Source: a virus
Strand: one strand, 5' to 3'
Length of the DNA: 58,099 nt
IMG/VR virus record: IMGVR_UViG_3300049043_000087
Span: 1-58,099 of that record
Positions 27,506 to 36,388 of this stretch are shown here, one piece after another. Position 1 is the stretch's first letter; every line of letters starts with the position of its first letter. The position numbers and the translations under genes were made by a program. The notes below the pieces were generated by a model. It had not been told where the DNA came from. It saw only the letters and a list, made by a program, of their open reading frames with translations, and ran no database searches.

Positions 27506-28189
27506 ATGACCTTTGGCATTTGCACTGGTTATGACAATGCCGAGCATCTGATCAAGTGCGTTGATTCCATCCGCAACCAGCAGCTGGATGACTACCAGAT
27601 CCTGGTGGTTGGCCCCGAGGTTCCCGACCTGATCTATGACGAGCTGGCAGGCAATGACATTGAGTTCATCGAGTTTGATGAAACTACCCGGCCCCTTTGG
27701 ATCACCAAGAAAAAGAATTTGATTGCACAGAAAGCAGACTTTGACCGCCTGTGTCTGATGCACGATTACATGTGGCTGACACCCAAGTGGGCAAAGGAGC
27801 TGCGTGAGTTTGAGAAAGTCCACCCCTGGTCTGTGCTTGCGTTCCCACAACAGCGTTCAGATGGCGGCAGGTTCTGGTACGACTGGAGCGGCTTTCCGTG
27901 GCCCCCGCCATCTGGATGACCGGCAGTTCTATAGGTACACCGACTGGACGCACAACGACGAGGTCTACATCTCAGGCAACATCTTCTGCGTCAATCGCCA
28001 CCTGCTGCTTGACCACCCATTCGATGAAAGCCTGGGGCACATGCAAGAAGAAGATCTTGAATGGAGCCGCCGGTATTGCTCCGTATGTGCAGTTCAAGTG
28101 CGCCTTTAATTCAATGGTGTGCCACCAGAAGGAGCACCGTGATCAACATTTCTTTGATAAGTTAGATTCCACAGGTGGCATCAAATGAT
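27506..28189 (+). CDS. Glycosyltransferase family 2-like, frameshifted
   Basis: MTFGICTGYDNAEHLIKCVD, SIRNQQLDDYQILVVGPEVP start a GT-A fold typical of GT2; RPLWITKKKNLIAQKADFDR and LCLMHDYMWLTPKW (DxM/D-type acidic motif) follow. Indels near 27892 and 28070 shift to RYTDWTHNDEVYISGNIFCV then HMQEEDLEWSRR (the catalytic-base ED/E and QxxRW-like region) and IAPYVQFKCAFNSM. Ends overlapping the FkbM gene. It could be the second domain of the preceding protein. Confidence 0.7.
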
Positions 28190-28788
28190 TATCTTTGACG
28201 TTGGCGCAAACGTAGGCCAGGACTCTAAGCACTACGCAGAAGATCCTGACAATACGGTCTACGCATTTGAACCCACCCCTCAACTCCTGCGTGATCACCT
28301 GTATCCGTTTGCCAAGGAGCACCCGAATTACATTGTGATTCCCAAAGCCGTCACTGATTACGACGGCACAGTCACGTTCCACATTGCAGGGCAGCACGAC
28401 TGGGGTTGCAGTTCCATCCATAAGTTTAACGACGACTTGGATAAGAGCTGGCCTGGCCGCACTGACTTCAAAACAACAGAAGAAATTGAGGTTGAGTGCA
28501 TCACCATGCGTACGTTTCTCCTTGAAAACGGCATTGATCAGATTGATTACATGCACTGCGACACTCAAGGAAATGATCTTGTTGTCCTCCGTTCTTTTGG
28601 AGACTGTATGCAACCGGTTTAATGAGTGGGAAAGTTGAGTGTATAACCAGAATCCGCTGTATAAAGGTATTGATAACAGTTGCAATAACGTCACGCGTTT
28701 CTTGAAGGCCAATAGCTTTCACGTCAAGCGCTTGGAAAGCGACGATCCGTTTAACAACGAGCTGAACATTACGTTTGCCCGGCTATGA
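28185..28788 (+). CDS. FkbM-family methyltransferase, frameshifted
   Basis: About 200 residues. The AdoMet site is clear at the start: MIIFDVGANVGQDSKHYAED then VYAFEPTPQL with the acidic ribose-binding Glu. Later blocks IDYMHCDTQGNDLVVLRSFG match FkbM motifs (DxQGxE-like). Indels near 28612-28640 shift to NQNPLYKGIDNSCNNVTRFL and DDPFNNELNITFARL, ending in an ATGA overlap with the next gene. Probably O-methylates a sugar or related glycan made by the neighbouring enzymes. Confidence 0.8.
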
Positions 28789-29523
28789 ATAAGCTCATCT
28801 GTTTTGATCTTGACGGTGTCCTGGTTGACAGCAAAGAGATCCACTTTCAGGCGCTGAATGAAGCCCTGGCAGCAGTCCACCCCAAGTATGTGATCTCCCG
28901 TGAGGAGCACCTCAAGACGTACGACGGCCTACCCACCAGCGTGAAGCTGGACATGCTGACCCAAACCAAAGGCCTCCCCAGCCAGGAGCACCAACGAATC
29001 TGGGAGCTAAAGCAGCAGCTGACGACTGACTACTTCAATGAGTTTGAAATGGATTGGCAGTTAATTCAGCTGTTGATTGAGATCAAGTCTCGGGGTATCA
29101 GAGGTTGCCGTTGCGTCTAACTGCATCCGCAAGTCGGTACAGAATGCGCTGTACTCTCTGCACTTGTTCCCGTTTATTGATTATTTCGTCAGTGCAGACG
29201 AAGTGCCGCGCAAGAAACCATCCCCTGATTTGTACTGGCAGTGCATGATCCAGTGCAATGCAACTCCATCAAATACGGTGGTGTTCGAGGATTCCCACGT
29301 CGGCCAACAAGCAGCTTTGGACTCCGGCGCCCATGTGATCTGCGTCAAGAACCGCCTGGATCTAACCGCAGAAAAAATTCAAAAAGGTATTAACATTCTC
29401 ACAGAACAAGTGCTCAGCGAAACCCAAACCACATATGGAAGATCTCAATGTATTGATCCCTATGGCGGGTCGAGGCTCCAGGTTTGCAGCTGCTGGCTAC
29501 ACCTTTCCCAAACCATTGATTGA
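28785..29523 (+). CDS. HAD-family hydrolase (phosphatase), frameshifted
   Basis: Motif I ICFDLDGVLVDSKEIHFQAL with the nucleophile Asp, motif II VAVASN, motif III PRKKPSPDLYWQCM and motif IV VVFEDSHVGQQAAL are all present, with a helical cap between I and II. Beta-phosphoglucomutase-like subgroup by sequence; probable sugar-phosphate phosphatase or mutase. One indel near 29095. The frame continues about 90 bases into the next gene; an indel near the end may hide an earlier stop at about 29435. Confidence 0.8.
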
Positions 29524-30157
29524 TGTGCGTGGCAAGCCCATGATTCAGTGGGTGGTTGAGAATGTGGGCATCAAAGCCAAGTACACGTTCATTGCTCAGC
29601 AAGATCACATTGAGCAGTACAGTCTGCCCAGCTTGATGAATCTGATCGCCCCTGGCTCTACTGTGATTCCAGTCAATGGCGTCACCGAGGGTGCTGCATG
29701 CACAGCCCTACTGGCGTGGGATCTGATTGACAATGACAGCCCCCTGCTGATTCTTAACAGCGACCAGTACCTGGAGTGGGATCCGATCCATAGCCTGTAC
29801 CAACTGGAGAACAGCGATGTTGATGGTGCGATCTTTACTTTCCACAGCACCCACCCGAAGTGGAGCTACGTCAAGCGCAAGCCTGGTACCACTGACATCG
29901 TTGAGGTAGCCGAGAAGAAACCCATCAGTCACGATGCAACCTGCGGTGTGTACTGGTGGCGCAAGGGATCTGACTTTGTCAGGTACGTTAATCAGATGAT
30001 CGAAGCAGATGATCGAACCCTTGGTGAGTTTTATATTTGCCCTGCGTACAATTACGCCATTAAGGACGGTAAAAAAATTTCTGCAGTCCCAGTTCGGGCC
30101 ATGCACGGGCTCGGCACACCAGAAGATCTTGATGTGTTTCTGAAGGAGTTTGCATGA
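29435..30157 (+). CDS. Sugar nucleotidyltransferase
   Basis: 240 residues, intact. NVLIPMAGRGSRFAAAGYTF and PKPLIDVRGKPM are the nucleotide-binding signature (GxGxRF...KPLI) of the GlmU/RmlA fold; LLILNSDQYLEWDP carries the metal-binding Asp, and DGAIFTFHSTHPKWSYVKRK follows. Activates a sugar phosphate to NDP-sugar, presumably the donor for the two glycosyltransferases upstream. The stop overlaps the next gene (ATGA). Confidence 0.85.
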   Translation: MEDLNVLIPMAGRGSRFAAAGYTFPKPLIDVRGKPMIQWVVENVGIKAKYTFIAQQDHIEQYSLPSLMNLIAPGSTVIPVNGVTEGAACTALLAWDLIDNDSPLLILNSDQYLEWDPIHSLYQLENSDVDGAIFTFHSTHPKWSYVKRKPGTTDIVEVAEKKPISHDATCGVYWWRKGSDFVRYVNQMIEADDRTLGEFYICPAYNYAIKDGKKISAVPVRAMHGLGTPEDLDVFLKEFA

Positions 30158-30636
30158 TTACCTTTCTTAGCACCATCGCCCATCGCGGCAACTTGCGTGG
30201 CCCAGAGCCGGAGAACGAAAACAATCCAGACTATATCGATAAAGCAATTGAAGAGTTGTTCTTAGTTGAAGTTGATATCCGCTTCGTTGAGGGCAGCTTC
30301 TACCTGGGGCACGACAGCCCCGAGCACTTTGTTGATCTGCACTGGCTCAAGGAACGGAGTGAATTTCTGATCCTCCACTGCAAGAACTTGCCCTGCCTGT
30401 ATCTTCTTAAGGATCAGTTCCATTGTTTCTGGCATGACAATGACAGCTACACACTGACTACCGAGAAAAAGATCTGGACATATCCAAATCAGGCAGTTGG
30501 CCCTGACTGCATCATTGTTGACCTGGAGCCACCGATCAAAGAAAAGATTGACACCTGGAAGGCCAAAGGTTGTTATGGAGTTTGCAGCGATTATGCTGAC
30601 GTGATAGGTACGGACTTTATTACTGGTATTGTTTAG
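30154..30636 (+). CDS. Glycerophosphodiester phosphodiesterase-like protein
   Basis: 160 residues. IAHRGNLRGPEPENENNPDY carries the HRG...PEN(E) motif, and LFLVEVDIRFVEGSFYLGHD the ExD...HD motif of PLC-like TIM-barrel phosphodiesterases, with catalytic His and metal Glu/Asp. It is shorter than bacterial GDPD of about 230-250 residues and lacks clear later motifs, so it may be a trimmed form. Lies at the end of the sugar cassette; a glycerol-phosphate or sugar-phosphate substrate is inference. Confidence 0.65.
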   Translation: MITFLSTIAHRGNLRGPEPENENNPDYIDKAIEELFLVEVDIRFVEGSFYLGHDSPEHFVDLHWLKERSEFLILHCKNLPCLYLLKDQFHCFWHDNDSYTLTTEKKIWTYPNQAVGPDCIIVDLEPPIKEKIDTWKAKGCYGVCSDYADVIGTDFITGIV

Positions 30637-30657
30637 TTAACCGCACATTGAATTGTT

Positions 30658-30858
30658 ATGGCCCTGCAAGAATACGAAGACGCCCTGGTTGCTGGTTACG
30701 ATTTCCTCAACAACCACAATCAATTACTCCACAGTTTGAAACTGTCTCGACTCAATGCTGATAATCGCACCTATACTGAGAACACCCAAGGAATCGGAAA
30801 TGGCCCTATCGAATCAAGTGAGGGAGTCAGTGAAGCAGGCGACGGATTCGTTGCGTGA
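30658..30858 (+). CDS. Hypothetical protein, C-terminus uncertain
   Basis: MALQEYEDALVAGYDFLNNH and NQLLHSLKLSRLNADN look like a real helical start. The end (ESSEGVSEAGDGFVA) lies in another frame of the next gene, so an indel near 30790 is likely and the gene probably stops near 30800. No family recognised. Confidence 0.45.
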   Translation: MALQEYEDALVAGYDFLNNHNQLLHSLKLSRLNADNRTYTENTQGIGNGPIESSEGVSEAGDGFVA

Positions 30859-31000
30859 TGCACTGGCTTTTGCTGCACGGGCCAAACATCCGGTCACAAT
30901 CACGATGCTTTCCGACATTCTTTCCAGGCTTGATTCCCTGGAGCATGTAGATGAAATCATGGAACGGTTTGGAGCTAATGCCGCAAAACGAGAAGTTTAG
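30800..31000 (+). CDS. Hypothetical helical protein, 66 aa
   Basis: MALSNQVRESVKQATDSLRD, ALAFAARAKHPVTITMLSDI, LSRLDSLEHVDEIMERFG. Heptad-like, probably a coiled coil. Start chosen because a GGAATCGGAA stretch precedes it; the frame is open back to 30755. Overlaps the next gene by 23 bases. Confidence 0.6.
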   Translation: MALSNQVRESVKQATDSLRDALAFAARAKHPVTITMLSDILSRLDSLEHVDEIMERFGANAAKREV

Positions 31001-31157
31001 GCAGCCAACCGAACAAGAACGGTTAGAAGAATACTTTTGGAAGCTGGAAAGCCTGATCCCTAATCCACCAAGGGATTGGGCTAAGGCGTCTAAACCATGT
31101 AAGTGGGATAAAATATTAAAAGAAAGAATGAATAATCCAGATGGCTCAGGACGATAG
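30978..31157 (+). CDS. Hypothetical protein, 59 aa
   Basis: MPQNEKFRQPTEQERLEEYF, WKLESLIPNPPRDWAKASKP then CKWDKILKERMNN. Charged and helical. Overlaps both neighbours in frames that differ, a tight + strand cluster. No family recognised. Confidence 0.6.
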   Translation: MPQNEKFRQPTEQERLEEYFWKLESLIPNPPRDWAKASKPCKWDKILKERMNNPDGSGR

Positions 31158-31426
31158 TAAGTATACAAAACCAGGGTTACGCGAGAGCATCAAAGATCGC
31201 GTGATGGCTGGATCAAAGGGCGGTAAGCCAGCGGCAGTGGAGCGCACGCAAGGCCCAGCTTGTTGCACAGGAGTATGAGAAATCAGGTGGGGGATATAAG
31301 GGAGGTAAGGGAGAGAAGCAAAAATCCCTGGAGGAATGGGGGAAGGAGAAGTGGATGACCAAAGATGAATATGAAAAGCGCAGTAAAGCCAAAGCTGCCG
31401 CCAAGAAATATCAGGAAAACAAATAA
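31141..31426 (+). CDS. DUF5872-like protein, N-terminal type, frameshifted
   Basis: About 94 residues: PGLRESIKDRVMAGSKGGKP, then after an indel near 31230 QWSARKAQLVAQEYEKSGGG, YKGGKGEKQKSLEEWGKEKW and a Lys-rich end. The SKGGKPGQWSARKAQL...YKxxGGGYKG pattern is that of the first half of DUF5872 proteins found in phages and giant viruses. A separate gene at 33255 resembles the second half. Confidence 0.65.
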
Positions 31427-31443
31427 GACGGTAATTATCGGGA

Positions 31444-32481
31444 ATGGAACTATTTCAACGTTTTCTTAATGCATATAAGCAAGCAGATAAAAAGCTTGGA
31501 GGATTTCTTCCGGGAGGAGGAACAGGTAATGTTTTAAGTAACGCAGTTCGTTCTGTAAATCCTTCCGAGGTTGCAGCTTTTTATGGTGCAAATATATTAA
31601 ATGCAGCACACAGACGAGCAAGTGAAGTTTTGCAGGCGCGGATTAATTCTGCATCAGAAGCAACAACCCTGCAGGAATTACCACGGTTAATGGATGCTGC
31701 ATCTAAACGAATGACAGCTGCAGGTTTTCCAGGAGCCTGGAGCCCTTTCGTACCGGGTTATGAAACAGGAGAAATTCGCGGAAATCGCGCAGGCACAAAA
31801 ATTGATTTAAACCAAGGGTTTGCAGAGATTGTTTGGAGGGCCTGCATTTAGCAATGCCAATGTTTTAATGGGAGAGACAGAGCCAACTGTTTATGCAACA
31901 ACTAAAACACCAGGTTGGGTAATTGCCCATGAATTAGGGCATGCTGTTGATGCAATAAAGCGTCCTTATGATTATTCGCTTCCAAGAGAATATGATCTTA
32001 CGGGTGGAGACAAAGAACTCATGGAAGGAGTCAAAAAATTTCAAGCCAGAGATGCTATTCGCGCTTCTAGTCCTGGCGCCGTAGTCCTTGGTTTTGGGAG
32101 TTAAAAACCAACGAAGATAAATCTTTATTAGGAGCAGGAATCGAAGGGGCGCTTAGCGGACTCGGAGCTAATCAACAATTGTTAAGAAAAGAAATAATGG
32201 CAGATAGGTTTGGCATACCTATTGCAAAAGAAGCAGGAGTGCCTTGGAGCGCACGAGGAAATGCCTTGGCAAAAAGTACTTATGCACTTGGTGCAACAAC
32301 TCCAGGTTTTGCTCAAGGTGTGATTGGAGAATTGCTTAATCGAGGCGTTAATGCACTTACTGGTTTAACAGGAGCAGGCATGCGTGCAGCACAGAACAAT
32401 CAATTAAATAAAACAGAAGCTGCACTAGCAAAATATGGATACAATCCTGAACAGATACAGCATGACACCAACAGGCAATGA
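31444..32481 (+). CDS. HExxH metallopeptidase-like protein with shared N-terminal signature, frameshifted
   Basis: About 345 residues. N-terminus MELFQRFLNAYKQADKKLGG followed by FLPGGGTGN resembles that of the protein at 34.9-35.8 kb. A zinc-peptidase motif follows near residue 160: PGWVIAHELGHAVDAIKRPY (HExxH), with IMADRFGIP further on offering a possible third ligand Glu/Asp. The C-terminal part is Ala/Gly-rich (GALSGLGANQ; LNRGVNALTGLTGAG). Indels near 31830 and 32098. AT-rich compared with its flanks. Perhaps a virion-packaged protease. Confidence 0.6.
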
Positions 32482-32546
32482 AATAAAAATTGAAAAAGAA
32501 ATGAAGCCGAAAAAGCCCTTTATAATTTTATTAGAAATCTAAAATA

Positions 32547-33255
32547 ATGGACCCACGTCAAGCAGCTAAACAGTTTTTAAAAAAACTTTAACCTAGAAGG
32601 AGCGCAAGATAAAATTATTAGCTCAAGGCAATTAGCCCGAGATAGTGGAGGATACGAACTCCCAGGTGCAGCGTGGAGAAGTGTCAACAAAGAAATTGAA
32701 GAAGAACAAAAACAAATTCCATTAATCACTAAAAATAATATTGTCAACAAACCAAGCCTACAAGCATTAAAACGACAGCAATTAGATGGAAAAATTGCTG
32801 CACAAAAACAAGAGTTAAGAGTTCAAGCTCATGAAGCTTTATCTTCTAATCCTGCAGTCAATTTAAACACTGATCAAGTTATCAGTGATAGTTGATTACC
32901 AGGTCAAGCCAGTGCGGCGGCACATGCTTATAAAGAAAACATTCTTTCTTATGCAATTGAAGCATCTAGGATAAGAAAAATTTCAATTCAAGATGCAGTA
33001 GGAGAAGCTGTAAAAAATGTATCTCCTGCTCAATATTTAGGAAACGTTCCTTTAAATGCAGGAGAAACTACCCAGATTGCAACAGCAGCAAGCAATCCAT
33101 ATTTCCAAAGATTGATTGAATCAGACGAGCTTGGATATAGCCCAAGAGAAGCCTTGGAAGAATACAATCGAATTGATCCTAGATTTTTACATGGTTCAGA
33201 TAATTTACGTAGACAAGCAAGACAAGATGAGTGGGATGAGTGGGAGATGTTCTAA
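32547..33255 (+). CDS. Hypothetical AT-rich protein, frameshift and internal TGA
   Basis: About 236 residues: MDPRQAAKQFLKKL, one-base shift in an A-run near 32590, then SSRQLARDSGGYELPGAAWR, KRQQLDGKIAAQKQELRVQA, an in-frame TGA at 32893-32895, then YKENILSYAIEASRIRKISI, QYLGNVPLNAGETTQIATAA and YSPREALEEYNRIDPRFLHG to DEWDEWEMF. Helical. The stop overlaps the next start (TAATG). Same AT-rich style as the preceding gene, suggesting one acquired block. No family recognised. Confidence 0.5.
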
Positions 33256-33461
33256 TGGCGGACAAGGCTATACAAAAGGGATATACAAAGCGGTACTTAC
33301 CGGAATCCGCCTGGGCATCCCTGTCAAAAGAAGAACGGCAAGAGACAGACCAGAAGAAACGCTCTGGTAGCCGAGAAGGTAAACAGTTTGTGAAGAACAC
33401 AGAAGCGGCAGAGAAAGCAGGACGTGCAGCGCGTGCAGCCAAACGTTACAAGAACAAATAA
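33255..33461 (+). CDS. DUF5872-like protein, C-terminal type
   Basis: 68 residues: MADKAIQKGYTKRYLPESAW, ASLSKEERQETDQKKRSGSR, EGKQFVKNTEAAEKAG and a basic end. The RYLPxxAWxxLSxxE...GKQFVKNT pattern matches the second half of DUF5872-type proteins, whose first half resembles the gene at 31.1 kb. Very basic; likely binds nucleic acid (inference). Confidence 0.6.
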   Translation: MADKAIQKGYTKRYLPESAWASLSKEERQETDQKKRSGSREGKQFVKNTEAAEKAGRAARAAKRYKNK

Positions 33462-33495
33462 AACCTCTATAATCAATAAAGAAATATTTTCTATC

Positions 33496-33645
33496 ATGGC
33501 TGACGGTAAAAAGTTTGTCCCTGGCAAAGGCATGGTTTCCGGTGGCAAGGCAGCCCCTGAAAAAGGCGCCAAGAAAGAAGCGGTTCCCCCAAAGAAAGGA
33601 GCAATGCCTCCCAAAAAGGGTGCGGCCCCCAAGAAGAAGAAGTGA
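33496..33645 (+). CDS. Lys/Pro-rich small protein, 49 aa
   Basis: MADGKKFVPGKGMVSGGKAA, PEKGAKKEA, then three PPKKGA-type repeats and a KKKK end. Low complexity and strongly basic, similar to the tail of histone H1; DNA condensation or packaging is possible but unproven. Confidence 0.6.
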   Translation: MADGKKFVPGKGMVSGGKAAPEKGAKKEAVPPKKGAMPPKKGAAPKKKK

Positions 33646-33709
33646 TTTCACACCAACTTCTAATTTGCTCCTAATTTGAAATAGATTAGGAGTTCATTCA
33701 GGAGTTGGC

Positions 33710-34384
33710 GTGACCACACTTGTTGCAAACGTTCCGCCCGTCAAGGTGTGGGTGCGGCGCGAGTATTTGCGTGACCTGCGTGACGGCCATGGGGAATACA
33801 CCCCTGGCTACTGGGTCACCTGCAAATCACTGACGGGCCGTGCCCTGTACTTTGAGACGTACCTGACGGAGTACGGAGCGTTGTATGACAAGCTGCCCAT
33901 CAGTGCGTTTTTGTCCTGGGATCCTGACCACCCGGACAAACCCGTGGCACCTACCCCAGATCTAGAGCTGACTGACCTGCAGTTCTGGAATGGGTTTGAC
34001 CATGGGCTTACGGTCATTGAAAAGAACTTGATCTTCAACATGGAGTTTCAGGTGATGACACGAAGCCAAGGTGTAATGAAGGGCACATACCTATTTACGG
34101 TTGACAATTATCATCCTCACAGGAACGAACCCGATTTCTACTTTGCGGAGTTTCCAGATGAGCACAAATCCCATAACATCGTGGCTCTGGACAACGGTCA
34201 AATTGGTGCTTATCCCAATAACCGTTGTCGCATGTGCGATCCATCATTGACCAACCACACCCTGAAGAACCCTGACTTCAAGGTATCCACTCGTTATTTT
34301 GACGTGGAGCATGCACCAAAGTGGGGACGCCTTGGAGAAACAGACGATTACTTTTGGAAAACTCCAAATGAAGCTGTAAAATAA
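33710..34384 (+). CDS. Conserved hypothetical protein, 224 aa
   Basis: GTG start; TTLVANVPPVKVWVRREYLR, GHGEYTPGYWVTCKSLTGRA, LFTVDNYHPHRNEPDFYFAE, CRMCDPSLTNHTLKNPDFKV and STRYFDVEHAPKWGRLGETD. Intact, globular, rich in aromatic residues, with a CxxC and clustered His. I recall the type from cyanophages but know no function. Confidence 0.65.
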   Translation: MTTLVANVPPVKVWVRREYLRDLRDGHGEYTPGYWVTCKSLTGRALYFETYLTEYGALYDKLPISAFLSWDPDHPDKPVAPTPDLELTDLQFWNGFDHGLTVIEKNLIFNMEFQVMTRSQGVMKGTYLFTVDNYHPHRNEPDFYFAEFPDEHKSHNIVALDNGQIGAYPNNRCRMCDPSLTNHTLKNPDFKVSTRYFDVEHAPKWGRLGETDDYFWKTPNEAVK

Positions 34385-34627
34385 TTTTAGTTCCCGCTCT
34401 CTTTTGATCGGGCAGCTGGGGTGACTCGTTAGGCAGATAGCCTAGAAGGAGAGCCAAGATAGAGATCAGGTCCCTGCTTGCACACCTGATCCATCTACTT
34501 AAAGGGTACAACAAGGAACGTTGTATTAAACGAAGAGTCCCTTAGGCCACACCGTAGATTATTGTAGGTGGACACTCTCGCCCTGCTTCAAAGTTAGTTA
34601 TATTTATTACAGCAACATTTGGTTTTA
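34385..34627. other. Gap without a convincing gene
   Basis: About 240 bases between the 224-aa gene and the small HNH gene. No frame with a start codon looks coding on either strand; a short start-less + strand frame (HLIHLLKGYNKERCIKRR) ends near 34545. No strong hairpin with a T-run is visible. Confidence 0.4.
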
Positions 34628-34876
34628 GTGCCCAGCTCCAAAGATAAGTTGCTGGAAAACAGACAAAAGCTTTTGGAGTACAAAAAAGCTTTGCAGTGCG
34701 AGCAGTGTGGTATATCCGATCATCGTCTTCTTGAGTTTCACCACGTTGGAGATAAAGATCACAATATTTCAAACATGGTGAATCACGGTTACGGCTGGAA
34801 TCGTATAGAAGAAGAGATTAAGAAGTGCATTCCACTCTGCTGCAACTGCCACCGCCTGGAGCATTGGAATGATTAA
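34628..34876 (+). CDS. Small HNH endonuclease
   Basis: 82 residues. QCEQCGISDHRLLEFHHVGD has the first zinc CxxC and the catalytic HH, and CIPLCCNCHRLEHWND the second CxxCH. Near-minimal HNH nuclease. GTG start at 34628 or TTG at 34619; no ATG. Convergent with the next gene (four-base overlap). Confidence 0.7.
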   Translation: MPSSKDKLLENRQKLLEYKKALQCEQCGISDHRLLEFHHVGDKDHNISNMVNHGYGWNRIEEEIKKCIPLCCNCHRLEHWND

Positions 34877-35762
34877 TACGGAATAGTTATATTTATATCA
34901 TAAGGTGTTGGTTTAATAGGTAATGCATATAACAAAGCACGACCTAAAGCTGTAGCTGGGCTTTTGAATTGAGATTTGGTTTCTTTCATTTGACCGTACT
35001 GACCAGACGGGGTCGTAGAAGTTGGCGCTTTAGACGCAAAATATCCTTTAGTTGGATTCCAAATACTTTGTATTTCCTCAATTGCTTTAACCGGTTGAAA
35101 TTTACCAGACACAAGATCTGGATCTTCAGATGGATTTACCATGTCATAGGTATCTTTAAAAGTAATAGATTTACCTGGATCAACATTTACGTTATAAGAA
35201 CCAAGCGTATTAGTAACACTTGTGCCGACATCAGGGCGATTATAAGGTCGTCAGACCAGATATCAACCAACCCTGGTCCATATGCAGGGACAGACCCCAT
35301 TACGAAATCAGGCAAGTTTCTATTTTTAATACCCTTTGCAACTGTTTGTTTTAAAAAGTTTTCAAGAGGAGTATTAATATTTTTTGGGTCACCTGTTTTA
35401 ATTTGTTGTTGCATACTTGCAATTATTTCTTCCGGTACTTTTAGTGGGTTTGGAATCATTGCTTTTGCTAAAGGTTGTTGAGTAGCAGCGGCTCTCAAAT
35501 CCATTAATGTTGATGGATCTAACTGTAAGTTTGTATTACCAACTCCAGTAAGATAACGAGCAAATAGATTAACTCGATCTGGCAGCTGATTTAACGCAGC
35601 ACCAACCATATTTTTTGTAGCCGCATTTATTTTTTCTTTTGTGGACTCAACAGCGCTTGCAGCACCCCCTGGCAATAAACCTCCAAACACATTTTTATCT
35701 ACTTGACCATAACCACGACCAACTTTATTTAAAAATTGTTGAAAGATATTTGGGTCAGCCAT
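34873..35762 (-). CDS. Hypothetical protein with the FLN...LPGG N-terminal signature, frameshifted
   Basis: About 296 residues after joining two frames at an indel near 35253. Start MADPNIFQQFLNKVGRGYGQ, VDKNVFGGLLPGG, which matches the N-terminus of the HExxH protein at 31.4 kb (FQxFLN, DKxxGGxLPGG). The middle (NLPDFVMGSVPAYGPGLVDI) and the end (NTLGSYNVNVDPGKSITFKD; ALGRALLYALPIKPTPYDIN) are unlike that protein. AT-rich. The upstream Dps-like gene overlaps its start. Confidence 0.6.
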
Positions 35763-36312
35763 TACCCATTCCTCAGGGTAGCTTTTATAAACCAAGCTGC
35801 TTTAAAGGCCTGACCAACAAGGTCAGCAAGGTAATTAGCAATATCAATGGCACCAACTTTTTGTGCAATAGGTTCAAGCTTTTTGCACTTTATACCCAGC
35901 TCTTCCAAGTTCTTATAGTACACAGCAAGCATTTCTGTTCCCTTGTAGCTGGTAACGTGCTGAATACCAGGGCCTGCATCAGCGAGCCCACGGGCGCACA
36001 TGGGCAGCAGATAGTCCATGGAGCGAATGAACTCAGCTAACGTATCAAACTGTTCCAGATGAGCCTCGTACTGGTCCTTAAGGAACCCATGCACCCCGAG
36101 GAAGTTAGACCCCTCGTAGTTCAGGTGAATGAGATGGATTGTGTCTCAAGTTCCTTGAGGTAGGAGCAGAGGGAGATGCACTGCTGAATGAAGGCCCCGA
36201 CATCACCATTCTTTGATTTACCAGGAGCTTTGGGTTTGTCCTGGGGCTGAGGCGCCGCTTGAGTAGGTTCAGGTTGAGGCGCAGGAACCGCTTGAGTACC
36301 AGGAGTATACAT
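35762..36312 (-). CDS. Dps-like ferritin-fold protein, frameshifted
   Basis: About 183 residues. A Pro/Gln-rich N-terminal 35 residues (PAPQPEPTQAAPQPQDKPKA) precede a four-helix domain. After an indel near 36133 the frame reads IHLIHLNYEGSNFLGVHGFL, KDQYEAHLEQFDTLAEFIRS, the Dps pattern HxN..G..F...H..L...Y......D..AE with the inter-subunit metal ligands His, Asp and Glu. Dps dodecamers bind and oxidise iron and protect DNA. The assignment is from this motif only. In a phage it might protect genome or host from peroxide. Confidence 0.6.
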
Positions 36313-36388
36313 AATCTTTATGGTCTTGGTTTTAGTTTACCATTCCTAAAATCTATGAAATTAAAATAAAACTAACAACAATAACCAA

